From: Thalassospira indica
GTDB lineage: Bacteria; Pseudomonadota; Alphaproteobacteria; Rhodospirillales; Thalassospiraceae
Assembly: GCF_003403095.1 (NCBI RefSeq)
Contig: NZ_CP031555.1
Coordinates: forward strand, 1,778,001 to 1,842,000
Reading direction: 5' to 3'
DNA: 64,000 nt
Numbering within the stretch: position 1 is the stretch's first letter; every line of letters begins with the position of its first letter. A model generated the notes under the pieces. The model ran no database searches, was not told the DNA's origin, and was given only the letters and a program-made list of their open reading frames with translations. A program made the translations under genes and the position numbers. Positions 8,289-18,661 of the stretch are shown piece after piece.

Positions 8289-9755
8289 TTGGCACGAGAA
8301 TCAGACGAAAAGCATTTTGATGCTCTTGCCGGGATGCGATTGGGCAGCACAATTGCGGCCCGCCAGTTAAAGTACTCTCTTTTCTTGGCTGTTGTTCTTG
8401 GCCTCGTCATCGTCGCCATACGCGGATACCAGGATTATCTCTGGCTCGAAGGTGTCTATCAGCAGAGCAACCAGCGTATCTTTTCCTCCAGTGCGCCTGT
8501 CGCGACTGAAGTCATGATCAAGCGCGACCGCGAACTGGCCGATATTATGGCGCGCGGGATGCTCAACAATAGATCCATTGCACGCGTTATGCTTACCAAC
8601 GCCAATGACGGTATTTTTTTTGAGCTAAAACGACCCGCAGGCGAAATACCGGTCTCGCGCTGGGCCGAGAAGATGTTTGGCGGGCTGCAAACCATCACTG
8701 TTCCGGTGCGCGACCCCGAACGCAAACCTGTCGCCACCATTGGCGAGATGGTGATTGAGCTTAATCCACAGGTTTATGTGAACGCCTACATGACGCGTCT
8801 TTCGTGGTCGTTCCTTGCGACCATGATTTTGGCGGCGGTGATGGCCCTTTGTTTTGCGGCAATGAGCTACTTCGTTTTCTCACGACCCGTGATCCGGCTT
8901 GGAAACTATATCGTTAACGCGAACCCAACAGACGATAGTCGCCCGCTTCAGATGCCGCCGGAACATCGTCATGACGACGAAGTTCAGTTGCTTGGTTCGG
9001 TGACGGTCGGGCTTTTCGGAATGATCCGCAAGCAAGTCGGGGAATTGCGCAGAGCGCGCGACGAACTGCAGAATGCGAACATCACTTTGGAAGAACGTGT
9101 CGCGCAGCGTACAGAAGAACTCAATTCCGCGATGCAAAAGCTTGAGGTGCTTGCGTCAACGGATCCATTGACCGGGTTACCTAACCGCCGTGCCTTTCTG
9201 GGCAGGTTGGAGGACGCTGTTGCCGTCTGGCGGCGCAGGGACACGCCTGTATCCTTCATTCTTCTTGATATCGACCGTTTCAAGGCGCTGAACGATACCT
9301 ATGGCCATCAGGCTGGTGACGCGGTTCTGGTTGCCTTGGCAGACACACTTAGAACAACACTGCGCTCCATTGATATTCCGGCGCGCATGGGCGGTGAAGA
9401 GTTTGCTGTGTTGCTGCCGGGGGAGGAATTGCAGGGGGCGATGATCCTTGCTGAACGTTTGCGCAAGGGCCTGGAGCAGAACAGTGTCGAGTATGGCGGT
9501 AGCAAGCTTTCCTTTACATCAAGCTTTGGGGTGTCGGGCTTGCCGTCTGCGAAGGGTTTGGCTGAGTTTGATCAGGACGTTGCTGTGCAATTTGATGTTC
9601 TGAGGAACTCTGAAAGCACCGATATCCCGGGGATATTGTACTCGTTGGCGGATCGGGCACTTTATGATGCCAAGGCAGCCGGGCGTAATCAATGCAAGCT
9701 GGCTGACTTCAGCAGGCTTTCGGAATTCAAGGATCAGCTGCCGTCCGACATTTGA
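8289..9755 (+). CDS. Membrane-bound diguanylate cyclase with periplasmic sensor
   Basis: A 488-residue protein with TM1 at about 31-47, a periplasmic region of about 120 residues, TM2 at about 171-197, then a HAMP-like/coiled-coil linker and a C-terminal GGDEF domain. The active-site variant GGEEF is at 368-372. An intact product-inhibition I-site R359-S-I-D362 lies five residues before it, so it should be an active, feedback-inhibited cyclase making c-di-GMP. It lies directly downstream of the periplasmic binding protein, probably in one operon, which suggests that the liganded binding protein controls it. The start is TTG 8289. Confidence 0.88.
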   Translation: MARESDEKHFDALAGMRLGSTIAARQLKYSLFLAVVLGLVIVAIRGYQDYLWLEGVYQQSNQRIFSSSAPVATEVMIKRDRELADIMARGMLNNRSIARVMLTNANDGIFFELKRPAGEIPVSRWAEKMFGGLQTITVPVRDPERKPVATIGEMVIELNPQVYVNAYMTRLSWSFLATMILAAVMALCFAAMSYFVFSRPVIRLGNYIVNANPTDDSRPLQMPPEHRHDDEVQLLGSVTVGLFGMIRKQVGELRRARDELQNANITLEERVAQRTEELNSAMQKLEVLASTDPLTGLPNRRAFLGRLEDAVAVWRRRDTPVSFILLDIDRFKALNDTYGHQAGDAVLVALADTLRTTLRSIDIPARMGGEEFAVLLPGEELQGAMILAERLRKGLEQNSVEYGGSKLSFTSSFGVSGLPSAKGLAEFDQDVAVQFDVLRNSESTDIPGILYSLADRALYDAKAAGRNQCKLADFSRLSEFKDQLPSDI

Positions 9756-9811
9756 TTGATCGGATAGTTCCGGTGCGACGCCGGATGCATGTGCATCAGG
9801 AATGCGTGTCT

Positions 9812-10975
9812 TTAATTCCGGCCGTCGTCATTGCCCTGCCGGGAAATCCGGATGTCGCGGTGGATCGATACGCTCATCAAAAGCCCGAAGCTGACCAGAA
9901 TTGTCATCATCACCGTGCCGCCATAAGACACAAGCGGCAACGGGACCCCAACCACCGGGATCAGCCCCATCACCATCGCGATGTTGATAAAGACGTAAAG
10001 GAAGAAGGTCGAGGTCACACCGATGGCGACAAGGCGCCCAAACTGGTTCTGACAGCGCAGTGCGATGACATAGCCATAGGTGATCACCAGCGCATAAAGG
10101 CCCAGCAACGCCATGCCGCCGACCAAGCCGAATTCTTCGCCCAGCATGGTGAAGATAAAGTCGGTCTGTTTTTCCGGCAGGAAGTTCAGATGGCTTTGGG
10201 AGCCCAACATGAACCCTTTGCCAAACAGCCCGCCAGACCCAAGCGCGATCTTTGATTGGGTAATGTGATAGCCCGCACCAAGCGGGTCATTTTCCGGGTT
10301 CAGGAAGGTCAGAACGCGGTTCTTCTGATATTCGCGCAGGAACTGCCAGCCAATCGGAATGGCCGCAAGTGCCGTGCCGAGAACAAGCGCGAACTTCCAG
10401 ATGCGCACCCCGGCCAGCCAGAAAATCACACCACCCCCGGCAATCAGAAGCAATGTGGTGCCAAGGTCAGGTTGGCGTAACACGAGGGCAGAGGGCGCAA
10501 GAACCATCAAAATTGGTGGAATCAAAAGCGGGATACGACCGACATCTTCGGTCGTCAAACCATGGAAATACCGCGCAAGTGCAAGAACCAAAGAGATTTT
10601 CATCAGTTCGGACGGCTGCAACTGGAAGAAACCCAGATTGATCCAGCGCTGCGCGCCCATGCCGATATCGCCCTTGATTTCGACCGCCACCAGTAAAATC
10701 AGCGCGACAAAATACGAGAAATAGGCAAGCTTCAACCAGACACGTATATCGGTTACCGCGATGATGATCATCAGTGCAGCACCCACGGCAAAACGTATCA
10801 TCTGACGTTCGGCCCAGGGTTGCAGTGATCCGTTGGCCGCTGAATAGAGCATGGCAAAGCCGATGCCAGATAGGGCTGCGATCAAAAGAACAAGCGTCCA
10901 GTTCAGCAACAACAATCGGCGGCCAATCGGCACATAATCCGGGTCTTCACCAATGCGAAATCTGCTTCCTGCCAT
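9812..10975 (-). CDS. rodA: Rod-shape SEDS peptidoglycan polymerase RodA (MrdB)
   Basis: A 387-residue multi-pass membrane protein of the SEDS family. Signature stretches include the AQRWINLGFFQLQPSELMK loop, the periplasmic FLNPENDPLGAGYH segment and the C-terminal VVGVPLPLVSYGGT motif. It polymerises lipid II into glycan strands together with the transpeptidase PBP2, encoded 3 nt upstream on the same strand. It is the last gene of the mre/mrd cluster; the 3' end lies 56 nt from the convergent diguanylate cyclase. Confidence 0.95.
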   Translation of the reverse strand: MAGSRFRIGEDPDYVPIGRRLLLLNWTLVLLIAALSGIGFAMLYSAANGSLQPWAERQMIRFAVGAALMIIIAVTDIRVWLKLAYFSYFVALILLVAVEIKGDIGMGAQRWINLGFFQLQPSELMKISLVLALARYFHGLTTEDVGRIPLLIPPILMVLAPSALVLRQPDLGTTLLLIAGGGVIFWLAGVRIWKFALVLGTALAAIPIGWQFLREYQKNRVLTFLNPENDPLGAGYHITQSKIALGSGGLFGKGFMLGSQSHLNFLPEKQTDFIFTMLGEEFGLVGGMALLGLYALVITYGYVIALRCQNQFGRLVAIGVTSTFFLYVFINIAMVMGLIPVVGVPLPLVSYGGTVMMTILVSFGLLMSVSIHRDIRISRQGNDDGRN

Positions 10976-10978
10976 GGC

Positions 10979-12895
10979 TTAACCCTCGTCCTGATCGCTG
11001 TGGGCCGGATTGCGCCGGAGATTTGCACTATTGGGCTGGTCAGCGGCCGAGATGCCCTGACGCGCAGATTGCAGTTCCTGCGCTTTTAGCAGCAGGTCAC
11101 GGACAATCGGACCCGCAACACTCGAACCACCACCACCGTGTTCAACGACCACAGAGCAGGCGTAACGCGGGTTATCGACCGGCGCAAAGGCAACAAACAG
11201 GGCGTGGTCACGGTATTTCCACGGCAAGTCATTATTGTCGAGCACCCCGGTTGTCTGGCGTTCGCGCATGGTGATGCGGCGAACCTGACTGGTGCCACTT
11301 TTACCAGCCATTTCCATGCCCTTGATGGCGATCCGTGCGCCATGGCCTGTGCCACGCAATTCGTTGGTCACACCGTTCATTGCGTCACGAATTCGGGCCA
11401 GATTGGCGCGGCTGACCTGAAGTTCCGGAAATTCTTCGGCCTGGCGGCTGGTGACGCCTTCTGGGGTGACGTTGTCACGCGTCAGGTGCGGGCGCACCGC
11501 CTTGCCGGAGGCCAGACGCGCTGTCATCGTGCACAGTTGCAACGGTGTTGCCAGAACATATCCCTGTCCGATAGAGGCGATAAGTGTTTCACCGCCCTGC
11601 CAGCGTTTGCCAAGCTGGATTTCCTTCCAGTCCTTGGTCGGGATCAGGCCGCTACGTTCGTTGGGAAGGTCAATGCCGGTATCTTCGCCAAGGCCCAGCT
11701 TGTGCGCCATCGCAGCAATCCGGTCGATCCCGATTTTTTGGGAAATTTCGTAGTAATAGACGTCACAGGAATGCTTGATGGAGTCATGCATGTTCATCCA
11801 GCCATGACCGCCACGTTTCCAGCAGTGGAAACGTGCATTGCCAAGATCAAGATGCCCGTTACAGAAGAATTTCTGGTTTGGCGAAATAATGCCTGCTTCC
11901 AGTCCGGCAAGTGCGACACACATCTTGAAAGTCGAACCGGGCGCATAGGTGCCATTTACCGCCTTGTTGGAAAGCGGTGCATACGGGTTGTTGACCAGAC
12001 TGTTCCAAAGCTTGTGCGAAATACCATTGGTAAAGGCATTCGGGTCATAGGCCGGGTGCGACGACAGGGCGAGCACTTCACCATTATGGATGTCCATAAC
12101 CACGGCGGCCGCACTTTCCTGATCCGACAGCCGCTGATTGGTGTAGCGCTGCAATTCAAGATCAAGCGTCATGACAACCGTGTTACCACTGTCCCCTTCT
12201 TCGCGTTCCAGTTCGCGAATGACGCGACCCAGTGCGTTGACTTCGACCTGGCTGGTGCCGGCCGTGCCACGCAGTGCCAGGTCATAAACCTTTTCAACGC
12301 CGCTTTTGCCAATGGTAAAGCCGGGCAGTTCCAAAAGCGGATCGCCTGTCAGTTCCTTTTCGGATACCGCGGCAACATAACCCAGTGTATGCGCAAGGTG
12401 GGGGCCTTCGGGATAGTCTCGTGATCGTCCGGCATCAATGATCAGGCCAGGAAGGTCAGGGGCATTGACACCGACGCGTGCGACCTCATCCCATGTCAGG
12501 TTATCGCGCACTGTCACCGGAACAAAGGAACGCCGACGGGCGGCATCGCGTTCAACGCGCTCGATTGTGTCGGGGCCAAGCTCGATGATCTGATCGAGGA
12601 TTTCAAGTGTGCGGCGGACATCAGGGGTCTGTTCGCGCACGATCATGATGTGATAATTCTGCCGGTTTACGGCAAGCGGGGCACCGAAACGGTCGGTCAC
12701 CAGTCCACGCGGCGGCGGCAGCAGGCGGTGCGAAATGCGGTTTTCATCGGCCAGCGTCTGATAGCGGTCGCTTTCAAGGACCTGCAGGTAGTACATGCGC
12801 GCGGCCAAACCTGTCAGCAATACACCCTTGCCCGCACCCAGCATCAGGGCGCGTCGGGTAAACAGTCTGAACCGGTCTGAGTCACGATGCCACAT
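10979..12895 (-). CDS. mrdA: Penicillin-binding protein 2, elongasome transpeptidase
   Basis: A 638-residue class B PBP. There is an N-terminal membrane anchor near residues 15-37, a pedestal domain, then the transpeptidase with S321-T-F-K324 (SxxK nucleophile), S376-C-D (SxN position) and K532-S-G-T (KTG box). It cross-links lateral-wall peptidoglycan with RodA. The gene is 3 nt upstream of rodA and about 165 nt downstream of mreD; that gap holds no gene and could carry its own promoter. The length is typical of alphaproteobacterial MrdA. Confidence 0.95.
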   Translation of the reverse strand: MWHRDSDRFRLFTRRALMLGAGKGVLLTGLAARMYYLQVLESDRYQTLADENRISHRLLPPPRGLVTDRFGAPLAVNRQNYHIMIVREQTPDVRRTLEILDQIIELGPDTIERVERDAARRRSFVPVTVRDNLTWDEVARVGVNAPDLPGLIIDAGRSRDYPEGPHLAHTLGYVAAVSEKELTGDPLLELPGFTIGKSGVEKVYDLALRGTAGTSQVEVNALGRVIRELEREEGDSGNTVVMTLDLELQRYTNQRLSDQESAAAVVMDIHNGEVLALSSHPAYDPNAFTNGISHKLWNSLVNNPYAPLSNKAVNGTYAPGSTFKMCVALAGLEAGIISPNQKFFCNGHLDLGNARFHCWKRGGHGWMNMHDSIKHSCDVYYYEISQKIGIDRIAAMAHKLGLGEDTGIDLPNERSGLIPTKDWKEIQLGKRWQGGETLIASIGQGYVLATPLQLCTMTARLASGKAVRPHLTRDNVTPEGVTSRQAEEFPELQVSRANLARIRDAMNGVTNELRGTGHGARIAIKGMEMAGKSGTSQVRRITMRERQTTGVLDNNDLPWKYRDHALFVAFAPVDNPRYACSVVVEHGGGGSSVAGPIVRDLLLKAQELQSARQGISAADQPNSANLRRNPAHSDQDEG

Positions 12896-13060
12896 GGGCG
12901 TTGGTTACCTGTATTTCGTCAGTAGCCGTAAGGCCGAGTGTTCAATTTCTGGCCCGTTCTATCCCGGTTGATCGGGGATTAAAACAGCCTTTACCCATCA
13001 TAGCTAGTAGCCGTTGCCAAAACATCAATATTGCGCAGTTCATCATTCGCGCATGGCAGT

Positions 13061-13576
13061 CTAGACATAACGCAAAAGGGTATTTTGTGCGCGCGCCAGA
13101 ACCCAGGCAACAATCGGGAACAAGGCAGCCGTCAACACATAGCTGATCATGGTGGCCTTGAAGGGCAACAATGCACCGATCAGAGCCGAACTCAGCAGCC
13201 ACTGAACCAAAAGTGCCGGAATGGCCACCAATGCAAAGCCCCACCACATCACGCTGAACGGCTTGTTATGGAAAAAGCGCCCCTGACTTGCCGATCCGGT
13301 TTGCACCAGTACGAGCACAAGCGAACTGACGCCAAGCGGTAACCCCATCAACAGATCCTGCAACAGGCCCAGCAGGAAGGCTGTAACAGCCGTTAACAGG
13401 TCAGGGCGGTTCACCGACCAGTAAAACACAGCCATCAATGCCAGTGCCGGTGAGGCAGTCGATAACAACGGCACGCTGAGCGGCAAAAGATTAATCAGCA
13501 ACAGAGCGAAAACACTGAAGGCAGGAAAAAGGCCGCGGGCAATAATGTCCAGTCGATGCCAGACGCCGGGTTTCAC
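13061..13576 (-). CDS. mreD: Rod shape-determining protein MreD
   Basis: A 171-residue, strongly hydrophobic protein with about five membrane helices, matching MreD in size and character. Its ATG overlaps the mreC stop by 4 nt (ATGA), so the two are translationally coupled. MreD is an integral membrane part of the elongasome. Sequence conservation in this family is low, so position between mreC and mrdA carries much of the weight. Confidence 0.9.
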   Translation of the reverse strand: MKPGVWHRLDIIARGLFPAFSVFALLLINLLPLSVPLLSTASPALALMAVFYWSVNRPDLLTAVTAFLLGLLQDLLMGLPLGVSSLVLVLVQTGSASQGRFFHNKPFSVMWWGFALVAIPALLVQWLLSSALIGALLPFKATMISYVLTAALFPIVAWVLARAQNTLLRYV

Positions 13577-14568
13577 TGGGCTTCCCCTGCCGCGCTGGTG
13601 GAGGGGGATGTGCCGTCATTGCCGGTCGGGTCTGCCGGAACAATGCCGACGCCATCAGGGAGGTCCGGCGATACTTCTGTGATTTTTGCATCGTTGGACG
13701 GTTGGCTTTGGCGAATGCGGTCCTCGCTCAGGATGCCCTGAAGGCCGTAATCAGCAACCCGCAGATATTCCAGTTGATGGCGGCGGAACATTGGGGCAAC
13801 GCGAACGGCATTTTCCGAAACCGATGATACAACCCCGATTGGAATGCCCGGTGGGAAAGCACCACCATGGCCGGATGTCAGAATACGGTCACCCGGTGCC
13901 ACGGCCGCATCCGCAGTCAGGAAGGTCAGGAGCGGGCGGTTGGTGTTGTCACCGGAAAGAAATGCCCGATCACGCGAGTTTTCCACAACAACCGGCACAC
14001 GCGAGTTGATATCGGTGATCAAAAGAACACGTGACGCCTGATACCCCGCCTCGGCAACGCGGCCAATCAGGCCTTCGTCCGAAATCACGGCTTGCCCCTT
14101 GGCAACGCCGTCGCGCGATCCGGCGGAGATCATTACACTGTGGGCATAGGCGCCGCCCATATCCGCGATCACGCGGGAGGTTACCAGATGCAGGGCAGGC
14201 GGGGAGGTGTAGCTTGCCAGATCGCGAAGGCGGGCATTCTCATGCGAAAGATTGCGTGCCGCTTGCTGCCAGGCCAGCAATTGCTGGTTTTCGCGGCGCA
14301 GGCGCTCGTTTTCTTCGTAAAGATGGGCAAGGTTGTAGATCTTGTCGGTCAGCTCGTTGATGCTGGCCGCAGGGCGGGAAATGACGTTCATCACCGGCGA
14401 TACCAGATCAGCCGACGCGGCGCGGATCCGCTCGATCAGAACAGTATCGGCCTTGCCCAGAAGCATCAGGCCAAAAGCCGATAAAATCAGCAGTATGAAA
14501 GCGAAGCGGTGAAGGGCCGTGCGTAACGGCGAAAAGATACGCTGCTGCGGACCACCATGCTGTGCCAA
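13573..14568 (-). CDS. mreC: Rod shape-determining protein MreC
   Basis: A 331-residue bitopic inner-membrane protein. It has an N-terminal helix at about 23-41, a periplasmic coiled coil (LYEENERLRRENQQLLAW) and two beta domains including GHGGAFPPGIPIGVVSSV. The C-terminal 50 residues are Pro/Ser/Asp-rich and probably disordered, as in many alphaproteobacterial MreC proteins. It scaffolds PBP2/RodA to MreB filaments. Confidence 0.94.
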   Translation of the reverse strand: MAQHGGPQQRIFSPLRTALHRFAFILLILSAFGLMLLGKADTVLIERIRAASADLVSPVMNVISRPAASINELTDKIYNLAHLYEENERLRRENQQLLAWQQAARNLSHENARLRDLASYTSPPALHLVTSRVIADMGGAYAHSVMISAGSRDGVAKGQAVISDEGLIGRVAEAGYQASRVLLITDINSRVPVVVENSRDRAFLSGDNTNRPLLTFLTADAAVAPGDRILTSGHGGAFPPGIPIGVVSSVSENAVRVAPMFRRHQLEYLRVADYGLQGILSEDRIRQSQPSNDAKITEVSPDLPDGVGIVPADPTGNDGTSPSTSAAGEAQ

Positions 14569-14636
14569 TGTATTCCCCGCGAATTCCCAAAAGGTTGTTC
14601 TTCATCCCGTGCGGGATATTCAACCATAACGAAATC

Positions 14637-14672
14637 ACCGAGTCGCGTCCAGTAAGGATACGACCCGGTGAT
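14637..14672 (-). other. Stem-loop between mreB and mreC
   Basis: An imperfect inverted repeat (CACCG..GTCG arms around a TTAC loop) sits in the 126-nt mreB-mreC gap. It lacks a T-run on either side, so it looks like an mRNA processing or stabilising stem, or a weak attenuator, rather than a full terminator. Confidence 0.45.
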
Positions 14673-14694
14673 GATATTCAAGGCCGCTTTTTTA

Positions 14695-15753
<1,059 letters not shown>

Positions 15754-15917
15754 TTAAAAGTAAAATCTCAAAAGCGAATGTACCGGCTTTGATAGCGTAA
15801 GGAATAAGCCGATGCACGAATAATCTGCTCAGGGGATTGAGGAATAATTAAGGCGCGTAATTTTCCTGAAATAAGGCATCAAAAACATGATCAGTAATAT
15901 GGTCTTGGCGGAGAAAT

Positions 15918-16841
15918 TCAATTTCGTCCTATATTTTCTGAGATGCCCATTGCAGAAAGGAAATCTGTCACCAGTGAGACTACAAGCGGACTGTTTTCTA
16001 TTTGCAACGTTGTGCGAGTCGTTTGTTTTTCAATCATTTCGCTGCTTTCAACGGCTTCAAACCGAACGGGTTCGCGCCCGTTGTAAAGGTCGCGATCCAT
16101 ACGCCATTCACACCATGCCGGCGGGTTAAACGGATCATTTTTGATAGCCACAAGCAGGCTGGGCACAAAGTTGTCCATTTCCGACATACATTGCGGTCTT
16201 AGCCCGACAAGCGCCTTAAATCGGTGTTGGTAGTGCTTGGCATGGCCATCCCGATATATCGCCAGCTGAGCTGCGCCGGCACCATAGCCATATCCGAAGA
16301 CGGCAATATTTTCAGGCGCAGTGGATTTTACCCCGGCAAGGTAATGAAGCGCGCTGATGGCATCGAACGCCCAGTAGGACAGACCGTGTTTTGGCGTTTG
16401 AAGTTCCCCGCCACCACAATAATCCTGCGTCGGATGGGCGTTAGGTGGTGAGATCAAAAGCACCGCATATCCGCTTTGTCGCAGGATCGTGATCCATGTT
16501 TCGGGAAAATGGTTGTCACAGTCGGGTAGGGCGACGATGGCAGGATAAGGTGGCTTTGTGTCTCCATTGCCAGCAGCCGGTTCGAAATAAACTGCTGGAA
16601 TACCCGCTTGCAGGCTTTCATCAACGCTAGGGATGGCTTTCCCGGCGGCAATCAGGCGTTGCCTCAAACCGCTTTTGGGGTAGGGCAATGACGGCACGGT
16701 GACAGACTGACCCGACGGCATTGTCGGCGTTTGTGCGAACGCGTTTGTAGAGTTTGTGACTATGCCAACAGACAGGGCCACAGCAATCGTAACGATCAGA
16801 ACATATGGAAACGCACGCAGAGCTTTGCTTGGCCGGGCCAT
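15918..16841 (-). CDS. Exported alpha/beta-hydrolase-like protein lacking the usual nucleophile
   Basis: About 307 residues with an N-terminal signal segment (FPYVLIVTIAVALSVGIV, then an AFAQ cleavage-like site). The body resembles dienelactone-hydrolase-type proteins: YPAIVALPDCDNHFPETW, WAFDAISALHYLAG and VFGYGYGAGAAQLAI. The nucleophile elbow, normally GxSxG or GxCxG, reads GYGYG, so the standard Ser/Cys is missing. It may be a binding protein or use other residues. The start MARPSK is chosen because GGAG lies 6 nt upstream; MELP at 16853 is the alternative. Confidence 0.65.
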   Translation of the reverse strand: MARPSKALRAFPYVLIVTIAVALSVGIVTNSTNAFAQTPTMPSGQSVTVPSLPYPKSGLRQRLIAAGKAIPSVDESLQAGIPAVYFEPAAGNGDTKPPYPAIVALPDCDNHFPETWITILRQSGYAVLLISPPNAHPTQDYCGGGELQTPKHGLSYWAFDAISALHYLAGVKSTAPENIAVFGYGYGAGAAQLAIYRDGHAKHYQHRFKALVGLRPQCMSEMDNFVPSLLVAIKNDPFNPPAWCEWRMDRDLYNGREPVRFEAVESSEMIEKQTTRTTLQIENSPLVVSLVTDFLSAMGISENIGRN

Positions 16842-16904
16842 GGGCAACTCCATTCATGGGTGCCAAATTCTATCACAGCGTTGGCCATGCCACCATTCAC
16901 ACAT

Positions 16905-16934
16905 AAGAAAAGGGCGGCACAGGTGCCGCCCTTT
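16905..16934 (-). terminator. Rho-independent terminator after leuA
   Basis: A perfect 12-bp stem (AAAGGGCGGCAC / GTGCCGCCCTTT) with a 2-nt gap is followed on the minus strand by TTCTTA. It lies 24 nt beyond the leuA stop. Confidence 0.85.
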
Positions 16935-16957
16935 GGATGTAAACCGGTAAGATATGC

Positions 16958-18508
16958 TTAGGATGCCATCGCATCCGGTGCGGTTTTCTTGCTTTTTTCG
17001 ATCAGCTTGTTCACTGCCGTGACATAGGCAAGGCAGGATGCAACCACGGTATCGGTATCCGATGCGTTGCCGACAACCGTGCGATCTTCGCCGTCGAGTT
17101 TGACTGTGACCGTGCCTTGGGCGTCGGTGCCCTCGGTTACGGCATGCACCTGATAGAGTTTCAGGCGCCAGTCATGCGGATAGATTTCCTTGATCGCGTT
17201 AAACGTCGCATCAATCGGGCCATCGCCGGTGGTCTTGGCCGTGCGGGTTTCGCCGTCGACGGTCAATTCCAGTTCTGCGGTCTGCGGACCTTTGGAGCCA
17301 CAAGTAACGGTCAGGCCAACGAACTTGATATGTTCGTTGTCGCGCATGCCGTCATCGACCAGAGCGACGATGTCATCGTCATAGACTTCTTTTTTCTTGT
17401 CGGCCAAGTCCTTGAAGCGTGCAAAGGCATCTTCAATCGCGTTGTCACCCAAATCGGTAAAGCCCAGTTCCTTGAGCTTTTCCTTGAATGCATGACGACC
17501 GGAATGCTTGCCCATGACCAGGCTTGATTTGTTCAAGCCAATCGATTCCGGCTTCATGATTTCATAGGTTTCGGAATTCTTCAGGAAGCCGTCCTGATGG
17601 ATGCCGCTTTCATGGGCAAACGCATTGGCACCAACGATTGCCTTGTTTGGCTGTACGACAAAGCCGGAAACAGCGGAAACCAGACGCGATGCGTTCATGA
17701 TCTTGGTGGTATCAATGCCGGTGGTGAACGGGAAGGCATCGTTACGGGTGTTGATGGCCATCACAATTTCTTCAAGTGCGGCGTTACCGGCACGTTCGCC
17801 CAGACCGTTGATCGTGCATTCGATCTGACGCGCCCCTGCATTGACCGCCGAGATCGAGTTGGCAACCGCCATACCCAAATCGTTGTGGCAGTGAACCGAC
17901 AGGATCGCCTTGTCGATGTTGGGCACGCGGTTAAACAGCATGGTCATCAGTTCGGCATATTCAGTCGGCGTGGTGTAGCCAACCGTATCGGGGATGTTGA
18001 TGGTGGTCGCACCGGCATCAATGGCCGCTTCGACGCAACGGCACAGGAAGTCATGTTCGGTACGCGAACCGTCTTCTGCCGACCATTCAACATCGTCGGT
18101 GAACTTGCGCGCCAGTGTCACACTTTCAATCACCTTTTCCAGAACGCGTTCCGGTTCCATCTGCAATTTGTATTTCATATGCAGGGGGCTGGTGGAGATG
18201 AAGGTGTGGATACGTTTGTTTTCAGCCGGTTCCAATGCCTCTGCCGCGCGTTCGATGTCGCCCTTGGCGGCACGTGCCAGAGAACAGATGGTCGGTCCTT
18301 TGACCTGCTTGGCGATTTCATGGACGGACTGGAAGTCGCCGTTCGATGCGATGGCAAAGCCTGCTTCGATGACATCAACCTTCAGTTCCGCCAGTGCGTG
18401 CGCCACGCGCAGCTTTTCATCAAGCGTCATCGATGCACCCGGGGACTGTTCCCCGTCACGCAGGGTGGTGTCAAAAATGATGACGCGATTGTCGTTTGCA
18501 CTAGCCAT
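16958..18508 (-). CDS. leuA: 2-isopropylmalate synthase
   Basis: A 516-residue enzyme of the LeuA type 1 family, condensing acetyl-CoA with 2-ketoisovalerate in the first committed step of leucine synthesis. Visible are the N-terminal [15 protein letters not shown], metal ligands H206/H208 in SVHCHNDLG, the GNAALEE segment and the C-terminal LeuA dimer regulatory domain from about residue 390, where leucine binds. A leucine-rich leader peptide is encoded 146 nt upstream, suggesting attenuation in addition to allosteric control. Confidence 0.96.
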   Translation of the reverse strand: MASANDNRVIIFDTTLRDGEQSPGASMTLDEKLRVAHALAELKVDVIEAGFAIASNGDFQSVHEIAKQVKGPTICSLARAAKGDIERAAEALEPAENKRIHTFISTSPLHMKYKLQMEPERVLEKVIESVTLARKFTDDVEWSAEDGSRTEHDFLCRCVEAAIDAGATTINIPDTVGYTTPTEYAELMTMLFNRVPNIDKAILSVHCHNDLGMAVANSISAVNAGARQIECTINGLGERAGNAALEEIVMAINTRNDAFPFTTGIDTTKIMNASRLVSAVSGFVVQPNKAIVGANAFAHESGIHQDGFLKNSETYEIMKPESIGLNKSSLVMGKHSGRHAFKEKLKELGFTDLGDNAIEDAFARFKDLADKKKEVYDDDIVALVDDGMRDNEHIKFVGLTVTCGSKGPQTAELELTVDGETRTAKTTGDGPIDATFNAIKEIYPHDWRLKLYQVHAVTEGTDAQGTVTVKLDGEDRTVVGNASDTDTVVASCLAYVTAVNKLIEKSKKTAPDAMAS

Positions 18509-18592
18509 TATCTTGTTTCCTGATCAAACGGGTCTTTGCCCGGTATGTAAATTCTGTCTGGAAGGAGTGCGGGCCGTCTGGCGCGACTTTTT

Positions 18593-18661
18593 CCCCTGAG
18601 CTGCGGTAAATGGATCGACAAGCTATTCGTGTGATCCGGACCGGCATGATTCGCTCAGGGG
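18593..18661 (-). promoter_or_regulatory. Candidate leu attenuator stem spanning the leader stop codon
   Basis: A 9-nt complementary pair (CCCCTGAGC with GCTCAGGGG) brackets about 50 nt. The first arm overlaps the leader peptide's TGA. A small CTAGC/GCTAG hairpin lies inside the leucine codon run at 18680-18692. Ribosome position on the leader could decide which stem forms. No U-tract follows the large stem, so a classical intrinsic terminator is not evident. Confidence 0.4.

Noticed and set aside
11138..12424. 428-codon open frame on the plus strand opposite mrdA
   Set aside because: It is the antisense shadow of a firmly identified PBP2 gene, has no recognisable domain, and arises from codon bias in the real gene.
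17597..18523. 308-codon plus-strand frame opposite leuA
   Set aside because: It overlaps leuA completely, is His/Arg/Cys-rich with no family features, and is a mirror frame.
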